A stretch of DNA of 64,000 nt from the NCBI RefSeq assembly GCF_964275005.1, contig NC_092706.1, forward strand, positions 7,441,564-7,505,563, in the 5' to 3' direction. The notes beneath the pieces are model-generated. The model had not been told where the DNA came from. It did not search any database and saw nothing but the letters and a program-made list of their open reading frames with translations. The DNA comes from Diadema setosum (taxonomy: Eukaryota > Echinodermata > Echinoidea > Diadematoida > Diadematidae). Shown piece after piece: positions 11,011-22,237 of the stretch. How positions within the stretch are numbered: position 1 is the stretch's first letter; each line of letters begins with the position of its first letter. A program made the translations under genes and the position numbers.

Positions 11011-11962
11011 TAAGTACATACATACTTTACATTCAAAGCTGCAATATCATCATCAGAGAGTCATTATGATAGTCGGAACAAAGATTTGGAAAATTGCAAA
11101 ATATTGAATTTGTCATTTAAATAGCACAAGAATTATAGTTGTTTTCTTTTCTTTCTATTTAATGTCGCGCGACAATTCTTTTTCTATGACTATTCTCTCC
11201 TTGTTCGTATTCGTATATAACAGATTTCCCATTCTTTAAAAAAAATAACAAAGGATAAAAGAAATCTTTGGCGGCATTGTTTTGGAAGCAACTTTTCATT
11301 TGTCTGTTCCAGTAATATTTTGATCAACAATAAGTTTGTGAATAGTCCAAAAATCTGAGGTTAGGAATAAAGTACTATCTATTTTCACAACCTATATTGT
11401 GTTGCTTTGTGTTGGATATTGGACACCATTTACTCGGTATTTTATGTCGTAATATATCTCTCAGATATTGAAGGAGAGAGGTTTTGAGGTCTGGACGTAG
11501 CTGCAAATGTAGAGAGCATTCATACTAATATCTCTGTTTTGAAAAAACACGGGAAACCTTGAACACATCTGTCTGTTTGATATTACTGTACAGCACGTAA
11601 TTATCGATTTGATTGCAATTTTGCAATTTGCACTTGGGTGCTGTGTTATGACCTTAGAAACTCGTCCGGAGATTACTAGAAGTAAAACGTGAATCTAGAA
11701 AAATCTACCTGGCAATGAATAGAATCAAAGTTAACTAAAGAAAAAAAAAATCTTCTTAAGTTCAATTTATTTCTGTAACATTATTCTTCTTTAAGAATAC
11801 TATGTACGAGAGAAAATACGATAACATCGATTTTGGTAAAATACGTTCTTCAATATTAAAATTCAGTTTTACACACAAATTCAGTGGTTGAGATGCAAAA
11901 TGCAGTTGGCTAGATTGTTGATTTATTTTCTTTCATTACTTGTTCCACGTTGTAGGAGCCGT

Positions 11963-12011
<49 letters not shown>

Positions 12012-13258
12012 ATATGTATGTTATATACGAGATGATGCATGATGAGATCAGAAACCTTTTCTTGTGAGAAAAAGGACTACCAACGCAAATACACGCATAT
12101 CTCTTTTATGTTATCAAGCCCCATATAGCTGCCTATCGCCTCTAGTCAGTCTGATTGCCCCACCTTCTAACCCAACCTTTCACGGTCCATATAGTTCTCT
12201 TTCCTAACACAAAGAGGCATCATTGCTGTCTCTCATGTAGTGACTTTTGTGCCAAATTAACAGTTAATGAATGCAGATGTAGGGCGTCACAGCCCACTGA
12301 CCTTGAGTACATAATGATTCACGCCCACCGGGAAATTAAAGACCCAAATTTGCGTGATAACTCCAAACGACTGCAAAGCCATGATGATTCACATTCACCT
12401 GTGATATTGGGTGTCCTTTCCCTTTCTTTCCTTCTCGAAGCCAATATTTTGACCATTCACTGCAAGAATGATCAGGAATTGACTCGCGTGTAATTCATTT
12501 TCTCTCTCTCTCTCTCTCTCTCCCTCGCTGCAAGCACAGTTGTACGTCCATAAGAACACAGGCTGAGTGGAGACCTCACGCTACTTCCTAATTATCATGA
12601 CGTTGTCACCACCCGATTGGACTTTGGAACGACCAATTCAATTCGCGCGCGGAATACCTGCGGTGTAAACAGCATACTCCAGTACGTTGTGTGTAACCCT
12701 ACGGGGAAAATGGTGTACCGTCACAAGGACAATTCGTATGATACCATAGTTACCATTTATTTCTGAATGTCTACCTAAGCCTTTAAAGACAGCTAGTGAC
12801 CACCAGAGGACCAATTATTCTCACACTGCAAGATATAACCCATCAAATGTCGACAACGTCTGTGTAGGAATAGCTGCTTGTATATATGCAGAAACAGAAC
12901 CATAGGCGGTGAATGTTCGATATCTCAGTGAACAGAAAGAAGCATTTTGAATCGTTACGGTGCGCGGTGTGTGTAAATCATCAAGGTACAATATGGATGC
13001 GCAATTATAATATCACATACCACCAATTTGCCCATGGCTATTCAAACGTAAGTGAAGGCACTGACTGAGACGATTCTTCTGTTAAAAGACAGTGCAGGGA
13101 ATGAGAATTTATTTGCTCAAAGAGAGAATATCGTCCACCTATGTATGAGATGATGATGGCGACGGTTGGACAATATTGCAGTTTGTGTCACCTGCTGTCA
13201 GTACTGGATGCTGCCGTGATGAAGAGGGGGGAATCATCAAACAAAACGAAATGAAAAT
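11011..13258. other. Gene-free stretch; right end is the 5' flank of the RING gene
   Basis: Contains a (TA)n tract at about 11965-12008 and a CT tract at about 12502-12522. The last few hundred bases should hold the promoter and 5' untranslated region of the 13259 gene, but no TATA box or initiator can be assigned with confidence. No other exon is recognised. Confidence 0.4.
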
Positions 13259-14647
13259 ATGGCTGAGAAGATTAGAAGGAAGACCATTTATTCGTGCCTG
13301 ACATGCCCTCTTTGTTTTGACATCTTTGCTAACCCCACGCTCCTGCACTGTGGACACACTTTCTGTAAGCGCTGTCTTCTGGAATATGACAAATCCCAAG
13401 CGGTGACGTGGAGCGACATGGTGTGCCCGCTGTGCAGGCAGACAACTATTTTACGGGTCAACAGGGTGGAGGGCCTTCCTTCCAACACCGCCATCAGTAA
13501 CATCCTCGATCACCTGCAGTCCAGCGAGTCTGTTCAGCGGTCACTCCGAGAGCCGTCGACCCTGTGCACAGCTTGCGAAGATCGCACGCCTACCCTGTCT
13601 TTCTGCCGTGACTGCCATGCCAGCCTGTGCGAGGCGTGCACCATGAGACACCGGCAGATGCCACTCCTCTTCGTCAATCACCGAGTTATCTCCATTGAGG
13701 AGGCCCTGGATCTTGGAGATAAGACAGATGTTCGACCGACCAATGGCAAAGGTACGCGCGATCAAAGTTGCCAAGATCTGAAGGACGATGATGATGCGTC
13801 GTCAACGGGTTCGTCCGGCTCTGACTCAATAGAACGTCAGATCGGCAACGGCCATGACACCGTGGCAGTGATGGCAGAAGTGAACTTACCTGGACGAGCT
13901 GTCGGCATGGCGAAGATGACGAGAGATAGAGTTGTCGTGACTTTTGGTCGCTTCGCTTCCGGTGCCTTTTCTTATTCTCTCGGAGGAAGCCAGTCACCAC
14001 ATCTTGCGGAGAATGAGGGGAAGGTATACGACATCGTCTTCCTCTCGGATGGACGATCAGTAGCTGCTCTGGCAGATGGAATTCTGAAGGTTTACAATCC
14101 TGATGGATCTCCAACGGATATTAGCTTGGTCAGTCAGAACAGTGCTGAAGGGTACTATCCTCGCCTATGCCGCGATGAATGTAATAGAATACTCGCTGTG
14201 AACAGAACAAATCAGATTGTGATACACAGTCTAGGAGACGCCTGTCCTCCTAGGGTCGTATCTACGGGGTCCGTGATACCGCGGCAGGTCAACGTCACAA
14301 AAACCGGCCTCATTATCACCAGTACGTGCGACATCGTACCCAGCAGGGTGACAGTGTTTGATTCCACAGGTCACATAGGGAGCACCCTTGAGTCCATAGG
14401 TTATCCAGAGTACCTGTTCGCTACCTTGGACCTCCACGACAGGGTGTTGGTGGCCAGAGTCAGGGCGCAAAGCATCAAGCTTTCTCTGTACACCCTTGAA
14501 GGGACGCGCTTAGTTCAGCAAGTAGAATGGCCGGAACTATTTCTCAGAGGTGTAACGCCATCTTGGTGTTACATGACATGCTTGTCTTGCAATACATTGG
14601 CACTTGCAAGTTCTAAATTGTATTTCATTCACATCCCAGATTGGTAG
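13259..14647 (+). CDS. RING and B-box protein with beta-rich C-terminus, TRIM-like putative E3 ubiquitin ligase
   Basis: Single-exon frame of 462 codons, visibly GC-richer than its flanks. The RING finger is complete C3HC4: C16, C19, C31, H33, C36, C39, C56, C59. A B-box-like C6H2 finger follows (C103, C106, C116, C119, C124, C127, H131, H141). Residues about 150-205 are a low-complexity Asp/Ser linker. Residues about 210-462 are short alternating hydrophobic strands with repeated turns (FLSDGRSVAAL, NPDGSP, DSTGHIGS), resembling the NHL-type beta-propeller of many invertebrate TRIM proteins, though no canonical NHL repeat is clear. Unlike classical TRIMs, no long coiled coil follows the B-box. 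In this family the RING recruits an E2 for ubiquitin transfer and the propeller binds substrate or RNA; the target here is unknown. The ATG at 13259 is the first in frame and directly precedes the RING. Confidence 0.88.
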   Translation: MAEKIRRKTIYSCLTCPLCFDIFANPTLLHCGHTFCKRCLLEYDKSQAVTWSDMVCPLCRQTTILRVNRVEGLPSNTAISNILDHLQSSESVQRSLREPSTLCTACEDRTPTLSFCRDCHASLCEACTMRHRQMPLLFVNHRVISIEEALDLGDKTDVRPTNGKGTRDQSCQDLKDDDDASSTGSSGSDSIERQIGNGHDTVAVMAEVNLPGRAVGMAKMTRDRVVVTFGRFASGAFSYSLGGSQSPHLAENEGKVYDIVFLSDGRSVAALADGILKVYNPDGSPTDISLVSQNSAEGYYPRLCRDECNRILAVNRTNQIVIHSLGDACPPRVVSTGSVIPRQVNVTKTGLIITSTCDIVPSRVTVFDSTGHIGSTLESIGYPEYLFATLDLHDRVLVARVRAQSIKLSLYTLEGTRLVQQVEWPELFLRGVTPSWCYMTCLSCNTLALASSKLYFIHIPDW

Positions 14648-14738
14648 TCTGTATTTTGAGTGATTTGATCTTTCAATCATCACCAAATCACATGCCCAAA
14701 CGTTCTGCAACTGCAAAAATGGTAATGAATCAATGATA

Positions 14739-14772
14739 ACAAATCCAACAAAGTTTCCTTTGTTAGATTTGT
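14739..14772 (+). other. Stem-loop just 3' of the RING gene
   Basis: ACAAATCCAACAAAG (14739-14753), loop TTTC, then CTTTGTTAGATTTGT (14758-14772): a 15-bp stem with one mismatch, about 90 bases past the stop codon and so probably in the 3' untranslated region. It may affect RNA stability or be the scar of a tiny repeat; function unknown. Confidence 0.45.
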
Positions 14773-16049
14773 CACCTCCCTGACCTGACCGATTCCTGAC
14801 CAGCAAAGAACAACTTCCTTTCCCATCAATGTTATTTATATGATCTGCTGTTTAGAAAAAGAAGTCAACGCTTCATTAAAACAAGTGAAAAAATAATCTT
14901 AAGACCTACTTCCCTGTACATTTACATTTCTACTGACTAATGTTAGGCATAGAAAGTCTGTACAGTAGTGGGGGGGGGGGTTTATTTATTGCCAGTGTAA
15001 TTTCCTTATTTCAATATACATGTACTCACCTGTTCTTACAATTTGAATATTTTTAGTTCTTGCCGACACACAGCAACTGATACACTGAAATTTAAAGGAG
15101 AGCCTATATGGTTGGTAGGATTTATTTGCTGGTCGTTTGTCTTTAATTTGCCTTTGTTATAATGACGTCGCTTTAATCTATCAATGTAAGAAGAACTACA
15201 AAGCATTTAAATCATGTCTTCGCAGACGTCTCCTAGTGGCTCTTAGTGAGGATTGTATAAATGTTTTGTGTTATGTTTCCAACAACGTTCCCTTTTGGAT
15301 CGACGAAGATCTACTGCAGAAACTACCGTTCATTGCGTCAACTAAAGTGTTTTTTGTATTTATCTCTCGATTCCCACTGAGTGCACTAGATTTATACAAT
15401 TGTCCTTGTAACAAAGAAATCGTAAAACATTTGACATTGTAGACCATGTGTAATGGTTCACCACAAAAGCTTACGACGCCCAACACCCGTGTTTATTTTA
15501 CTGATTTTGTTTTGATAGCTGTGATGGCTACTAAAGCTTTCAGGTGATCAAATTAATAATTTGTTCAGCTTTGCTCCCAGAAAACTACAAAAGAATAGTA
15601 AGATTCTCCACGCTCTGAACATTATGGGCTTGGATGTGAAGCTGGGTAAAATCAAGGAACGACAGTAACATTGTTCCGTATCCCGGGGCTCGGCATCAAC
15701 TTTTTTAGTCTGGTGGCCCATGCAAGTCACTAGAATCTTTAAATCTGTCACTTCGGTGGCCTGAAAAAATCTGTGTAGTGGCCCGAAATAAAAGCAAAGT
15801 ATCGAAGCATTTTCAATTCAGTTCAATCTATTTCAATTTATTTCCATATTACCCAAGAAAAATGGATGAAATGTAATATTTTGAAACATTCTAATTTTAG
15901 TAGACCAATCTTGCCACCAAAAGATGAATTTGGCGGCCCCTCATCAATTTTTAATGACCCCAGGCCCACGGGCCATCAAGTCCCCTGGAGTTTCTGTAGA
16001 TACCATCATCTCTACACCATTAAATTGGCCCGTCTGATTTTTCACTACA
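14773..16049. other. Gene-free stretch
   Basis: A G run at about 14970-14979 and a lone TTTAAAGGAG repeat-like end at about 15091 are the only marks. The open frame at 15137-15442 has no recognisable domain. No gene is called. Confidence 0.4.
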
Positions 16050-16483
16050 TGCTTTGAACAACTATAGATAAGTTATACTTGGAACAGAGTTTCAGAATTA
16101 ATGGTAATTGGGATGAAGAATAAGAATATTTTTGAAATTTATAACACACTGCAATGAACAAGGATGATGACATGGCAGGGTCACCATAGAATGCATGAGT
16201 TTGGGCTCAAGGAAGCAGAACAAAAGAAGAAGGCATGCATAGATTATACACAGGTGAACTCGCAAGCAAGCGGTATTGTAATGGAATTACACTGCTACAT
16301 TTCTGAAATATATTTGAACCTCCTATGTAATCATTCTTGTTCAGTGTAATTTGTTTAAGGTTTTTGAAAGTATTGTTTCTCTGTTCAAGGATCAGAATAA
16401 ATTTCACAAATCTATGCATGGAGCTGTTGATTTATGTACTACCTGATGCGAGATTATGAAAATCGTCTGGAATGTCCCTTTAA
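16050..16483 (+). mobile_element. MITE family D, copy 1
   Basis: Shares ordered blocks with copies at 20040, 50160 and 52648 (reverse): a GGAACAGAGTTTCAGAATT-like left block, an ACAAGGATGATGACATGG block, CAAATCTATGCATGGAG, and a right end AATCGTCTGGAATGTCCCTTTAA. The right terminus is the TTAAAGGGAC type. No coding capacity. Confidence 0.7.
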
Positions 16484-17085
16484 TAACGGAGAGAGATTAA
16501 ACAGAACGACTGAAATGCACAAATTCAGAATCAGAAAATCCGTTGTTTGTTGTCTACTGTAATGTTGCAATGCTGCATTCACTCAGTCCACATGTATGTT
16601 TGGGGTAAATTTCCCTTTAACGCTAACACTCCGAAGGAATCAAACCTAAAAGATTGTAACTCTTGTGATGCAGCTATATTCATCATTAATGTAAAGCTAC
16701 TTTGACCTTTTTCCCACTGATAAACCTGTACTCCTAAGCTACAATCCTAACATCTCTTTTAACGAGGACAGGCAATTAATTGTAATGTTCAAACTCGTGG
16801 AGCATGGGGCTATCACAGTTGTTGGGTGTGGACGATGGTACACTGTATAACCATGGAGCTACGTTTGTAGCTTCATGCTATAACTATGACTCTGTACAGA
16901 ATACAAACTCGATACGCCTATACATCAACAGTTACAATGCAAAAACGTCGCCGGAGCAGACTGGGATGGCGTGGAATTGAGAAAGTATATTATACTATAT
17001 ATACATATATATATAGGCCTATAATAATAATAATAAGTACAGCATTTGTAATGCGCCTTCGATCTAGTATCCTATTCTGAGGAGC

Positions 17086-17087
<2 letters not shown>
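16484..17087. other. Gene-free stretch
   Basis: Contains short TTTCCCTTTAA and TATATA segments but no exon or complete repeat that I can delimit. Confidence 0.35.

Positions 17088-17158
<71 letters not shown>
17088..17158. repeat. (CA)n(TA)n compound microsatellite
   Basis: About 30 bases of CA followed by about 40 bases of TA. Confidence 0.95.
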
Positions 17159-17160
<2 letters not shown>

Positions 17161-17217
17161 GTGCGAGAGATAATCCCCTTCCCAAACGTACGCGGTGCCT
17201 CATTGTGGATAGCATAT

Positions 17218-17280
17218 ACTGAAAGAAATTGGACTGAGGCGGACGAGAGCAACGTCCGCCTTAGTCCAATTTCTTTCAGT
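17218..17280. other. 27-bp hairpin with 9-base loop
   Basis: The arm 17218-17244 (starts ACTGAAAGAAATTGG, ends GGCGGAC) is mirrored by 17254-17280 (starts GTCCGCC, ends TTTCTTTCAGT) with one mismatch that becomes a G-U pair in RNA. The loop is GAGAGCAAC. It sits between a CA/TA tract on the left and a TG/TA tract on the right. Total length is 63 bases. Confidence 0.75.
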
Positions 17281-17287
17281 GTGTGTG

Positions 17288-17334
<47 letters not shown>
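17281..17334. repeat. (TG)n(TA)n microsatellite
   Basis: Short TG run then about 45 bases of TA, directly abutting the hairpin. Confidence 0.95.
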
Positions 17335-17337
<3 letters not shown>

Positions 17338-19161
17338 GGTGTGTGGGTGTGTATTTTTTTTTCTTTTTTTTTTCTTTTTTTGTTTCAGTGTCTTTCATGG
17401 GTCTGACGTATACTCGAAGCCCTGCGATCTGTCATGGTCTGTAGCACATTAGGATATCTGTCTTGCGTGACCAACCAATGTCATCCTAGCGTCGCCATTG
17501 TATAAACAAACGAAGCCCTGGGCCATTCATTAAACCACACCTACAAGCACTCGCACACTCGGATACGTCCTCCCAATCGGCAAACAAATACTGTATGGAG
17601 TTGCGCTTTCCTGCACGTTTGTACAATGGCTGCGGTAATATATTTTGTGTGTCTAAATTTGAGATCATTTGCCTGGGACAACAGCCCTATATATTTTGTT
17701 TGCACCAAACGCAGTCTCTTCGGGTGATACATATGTGCTATACTTGAGGAAGAGACACTGAACATGTTACCTATGGCACCTATAATTCTTATATCACTCA
17801 CACGTGGTGGCATGCTGTGCCCTAAATCAGATCAGCCATGATGATATGTTGTTGTTTTTTAATCTATATTTTGTGCGTTCCCACCTTCCTTGCCCATAAT
17901 GGAAAGTTGATATTTGCATTACATGCTTTACAATGTCGGAAGTTATTTCTGAAGAGTAATCTGAAAGCTCTTGCAAATGTTTTATTCATGTTGGTGTTTT
18001 TTTTTTTCATGTTTTATTCTTTTTTTTCCTCCCTTCAATTCGACATCTAGATAATGTATCCGTGCCTGAATGTTTCCCACTTAAAATCTCTGCTATCGCT
18101 ATGGTTTTATCATGGACGTACTACACATGGACGTACATCGCTCGTTAATTAATTCCAACACCTGTTTCTATCAAAAGCGTCACAATCACATTTTATACAT
18201 GCTTTCGTGCTTTGATCTCATCACGACCGCCGACTGTCAGTCTGGATGAAAACAAAACGGCGCGTTGAGAAATCTAAAAACTGTATGCGCAGAAGATAAT
18301 AAATATCAAATCAAGAAATATGCAAGTGCAGTTGTAGTGTGCATTTGGAAATCATCGCTCAGCCAGTTTCATTTGCGAAATGCACGTACTTTATGCGAGA
18401 AAGCAGTTACTCATTTTGTGACACAAAATTTGACATTGGGGTGTTATGACGTTTGCTGTTCCCCATCACTGTCATTGGTGTTTACTCCAAGGCAGTAGAG
18501 TCTGAAAAGGCACCTCAGCCAAATAAGGCCGAAATGAGGGAAACTTTTTTGTGTGTGTGTTTTTTTTTTGTGTTTTTTTTGTGTTTTTTTTTTTGTCAGT
18601 GACGATGCATGACACAATCGTCATTGTCCAAACATCTATAATGTACTCTCATTAAGATGCACATAATCAGGTCATAGTCCATGTGTTGTAGATCCATGGG
18701 TTTTATCAACATCACACATCAATCACCGTGGTCACATATTGCAGATTCTTCGGATTAAATGTCAAATGGAGCAAAATAAAGGACTACTTTTTCTTCTTTC
18801 GAGGATGAAGTGGCAAAAACAATACTTTTTTTTTTATTTGAAGTATCCAATCATGACAATAAAAACACATGTAAACGCTATAAACAGTGAACAACTTTTG
18901 CGATCAGTAAATGTTTGGAGATTCGTAACATTCAATTCCTCGAATCTATGACGGAACTGTTACCATCATAATACATCCTACAAGCAGCTGTGAATAATCT
19001 TTACGTGCACTGTGTACGAAACGGTACGCCCCTGGCCAAAGTCATTGAGAAAGGTAAAAAAAGGTGGGACCATGCCATAGCTGTTACTCTACAGCTATGT
19101 TTGAGCTTTAATCATCTGGCCATCACTCCTGCAACGTACAATTTGTGTGTATATACACATA
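17335..19161. other. Gene-free stretch
   Basis: T-rich tracts at about 17354-17382, 17997-18030 and 18544-18596 dominate. No exon, RNA gene or delimited mobile element is seen. Confidence 0.4.
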
Positions 19162-19576
19162 CAGTTCGACCTCGATTATCCGGCCTCCTTTTATCTGGAA
19201 ATCTCTATTATCCGGACGCGTTCACACAGTGAAGGACTTTTTTTTCACCCAAAAACTGAGAAAAAACAGTGACTTTCATGGATCTATTTCACTAATTTCA
19301 TAAGATGTGCATGATAGGTTTCTCAATATCTAATGAGGTAAAACATGTATGATTTTCACATAAAGATATACTTTATTTTGTGAAGAAGGGACTACAATTT
19401 TGCGCAGGCTAGCATAGATTACAAGAGCGTTGCGGGGTACGCTACCTGCCTAGCTGCCAGTGCACTGGGACGGCAGCTTGGACGGCAGCTCAGTTTTTGC
19501 GTCTCCCATATCCGGCCATTTCGCTTATCCGGATGAGCGCCGGTCCCAACATGGCCGGATAATCGAGGTCGAACTG
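19162..19576. mobile_element. pogo/Tigger-like MITE with TA target duplication
   Basis: Left end CAGTTCGACCTCGATTATCC mirrors right end GGATAATCGAGGTCGAACTG, with internal TATCCGG blocks on both sides. TA stands immediately outside both ends (19160-19161 and 19577-19578). CAGT-type termini and a TA duplication are typical of the pogo/Tigger branch of Tc1/mariner. At 415 bp with no transposase it is non-autonomous. The right flank is a TG microsatellite. Confidence 0.88.
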
Positions 19577-19577
19577 T

Positions 19578-19578
<1 letters not shown>

Positions 19579-19622
<44 letters not shown>

Positions 19623-19625
19623 GTG
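19579..19625. repeat. (TG)n microsatellite
   Basis: About 45 bases of TG directly flanking the pogo-like element. Confidence 0.95.
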
Positions 19626-20039
19626 AGATGATTGGCAGTATAAGTATACCATAGTCAAAGATATTTTTTGTACATGTCAATACTTTCTCGTGAAGAAATG
19701 GTCAGTAGGATTGATTTATAATCGAGTTGTTACTTTGAAGGGAGATGATTGGCAGTATAAGTTGGTAATGGATTTGTCTTTTGAATGGCATTTGTACTAT
19801 TTTTATGTTCATGTTACACCCAGAATGGGTTGATTTATGAATGATTTGAATGAAATCAATTAAATATCATTAAAAACAAAAAAAAAAGTGTGTGTCTAAG
19901 AGAGAGCAATGTATCTCACTATGAAATTGTGCACATTACTACGCAGTCTCTGCTAATGGAGAACGGAGAATGGAGTTTATCCATACTCGGGCGCAGTTCA
20001 TAATCACTCTGATGCTGTCGTGGAGGTCAGAGCTCCAGT
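19626..20039. other. Gene-free spacer
   Basis: Contains a local duplication (GATGATTGGCAGTATAAGT at 19626 and again at 19743). Nothing else is recognised. Confidence 0.45.
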
Positions 20040-20351
20040 TAACGGTTGCATTTGAACATCTATGAATTTTTATACTGGATACAGAGTTGCAGAATTTATA
20101 TGGATTGGGATAAGGAACAATATTTTGTTTCTTTTTTTTTAAATTGATAACAAATGACAGTGTGAACAAGGCTGATGGCATTGCAGCTTTGCATAAGAAT
20201 GCATTATTGGGTGTTCATGGAAGAACAACATCAAAGATTATGCATATTTTTTCTGCTCAAGGACCTAAGTTCAACGAATGTACACATGGCACTATCATTT
20301 ATGTAATACAAAAAGTAAAATCATATAAATCGTCTGTGTCAAGTGTCCCTT
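20040..20351 (+). mobile_element. MITE family D, copy 2
   Basis: Matches copies at 16050 and 50160 through TACAGAGTTGCAGAATTTAT, the GGGATAAGGAACAA block and a right end AATCGTCTGTGTCAAGTGTCCCTT. The right terminus has lost the final TTAA. Confidence 0.6.
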
Positions 20352-20463
20352 GAATCATACCGAACGTCCTCTTTGTTGAGCGATAAGAGGGGATCGTGAT
20401 AGTGAGGCGGAAGAGGTAGATCTATGGAAAGGAGGAAGAACAAGGGGGAAGTATGAAAGACAA

Positions 20464-20792
20464 TGGCCCGAATTCACGAAGGTGGTACAAACAAAACCAT
20501 GGTTTAAACCATGGACAAAAACCATGGAGCGCCAAGTGTCGCACGGATTATTTCGTTATGAAATTGGTCATTTCGTCGATAAAATGACAGGTTTCCTTAA
20601 CGAAATTATCATTCCGTGGACGAAATGTTCATTTAGATACAAAATGTTGTCATTTTGTTACTAAATAATAATTTCATTGACGAAATGACTGATCTCGTGA
20701 CGAAATATTCCATGCGACACTTGGCGCTCCATGGTTTTTGTCCATGGTTTAAACCATGGTTTCATTTGTACCACCTTCGTGAATTCGGGCCA
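20464..20792. mobile_element. Palindromic MITE family G, long copy
   Basis: TGGCCCGAATTCACGAAGG at the left is mirrored by CCTTCGTGAATTCGGGCCA at the right. The arms continue almost perfectly for about 80 bp, including the palindrome CCATGGTTTAAACCATGG and GCGCCAAGTGTCGCA. The core is a run of degenerate units built on ATTTCGT/GACGAAAT. Arms this similar suggest a young insertion. A shorter relative is at 33413. No target duplication is clear. Confidence 0.85.
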
Positions 20793-22237
20793 ATGAGTTT
20801 ATCGGTACATGGTTCCCCACGCCCACAACACATCTCGTGCAGCGGAACGAGAGTTGCCGTTTTAAGCACCGCAGTCAACATTGTGCAGATTACAATCAGG
20901 CAAACTCGAATGGGGAGTAATCAATAGCTGGGCACGATGTAAATGTATACAATGTACCTCACTAAGTACTTTCGAAATGACATAAGCTATTGCATTCGCA
21001 CTTTGTAATACCTAAATGGAAATTTGTATCAGATGTTAGAAGAAGGTTTGAATTAGACGCCAAGCAGGGGGTATGTTCCTTTTAAGGTCTTGGTATTCTT
21101 TTCAGTACCCACTGACATCAGCCGAAAAGTAAAGAAAAAAAAAAACATTTGAAAACGTAGTCAGTAGACATGCTAGATCTGATTTCTATTTCGCATCATT
21201 CTGTGTCGAGTGACTGGATGGCAAGTGGTCACGTTTCCCTCCATTCACCATTGAATTGTGTGTTGTTGGTGTGTTTTTTTAAGCCATGAATTTCCTGATT
21301 TTGACAAATGTGTGCTACCACTTTGGTTATTTTCAATTGTTTCCTCTCAACTACTGGTAAGAGCATTCCAATAATGACTATGTGTTTATTAAACAGCTGT
21401 TCGCTTTTTATCTTAAAAATCAAGTCATAAAGGAGATGGTACATATGATTTAGAATTCACACAATAAACGTTTGGTATTCCAACTATGAATACTGATATA
21501 GGCTCGTCCACTCAACGAATCTGCAGTAATCAAATTCTTTGTCATCTCGCATAAAGGCATGTGTTGGACCTCTGATCCTTTGTTTCAACAATTATCACGA
21601 TTCATCCTTGCGCGTGATGTTACACTCGGATATTACTATACTACAGTGAGAAAAAAAAAACAGAACCTGTCAACCACCACTTCAACGAACATAATTATAC
21701 ACCAAATCTCAAGAACACGTGATCAACTTTACTGCGATTTCCGACGTGTCATGAACACAGAAAACAATGCTGTGGTTCCCATGGTGATGTTGCTATGGGA
21801 ACAATTGGTGAGAACTACTTTCGCTTGGTTAGATTTTACTTGCAGCACTATAGCCGTCAGCTTTGGTTGATTATAGCAGATACTGCCAATAAGGTGGATC
21901 TGCATCAGGGTTCGCCCATGGGCAGTATGATGGGAGGAGCACGTTATCTTATACTTCCGAGTGTTCAAAGATAAACGAACGTTTTCATCTTCGTATTTCA
22001 GAAATTCGCCACTCCTTGCCGATCAGTTATTTCTACACTTTAAAACGTCCATATACTTTGGAGCCTCAAGACTTATTGCGAATTTATGATTTCTTCACTG
22101 TGCTTTCAAAACATGTAGGCCTACAATGAGCCTTCATCCTTTACGTTTAGCTAATGAATGAACCTCAGCATTACGGTCAATAAACACAAGCTATGAATAA
22201 ACTATCAATAGACTGTCGAATCACCGTTAATGTTGTT
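20793..22237. other. Gene-free stretch downstream of the sulfotransferase
   Basis: The right part should include the 3' untranslated region of the minus-strand sulfotransferase. No near-perfect polyadenylation signal in the right orientation is seen in the first 150 bases. No other gene is recognised. Confidence 0.4.

Noticed and set aside
13139-14806. Several minus-strand frames across the RING gene
   Set aside because: Shadow frames of a GC-rich coding region; the plus-strand product has all RING ligands.
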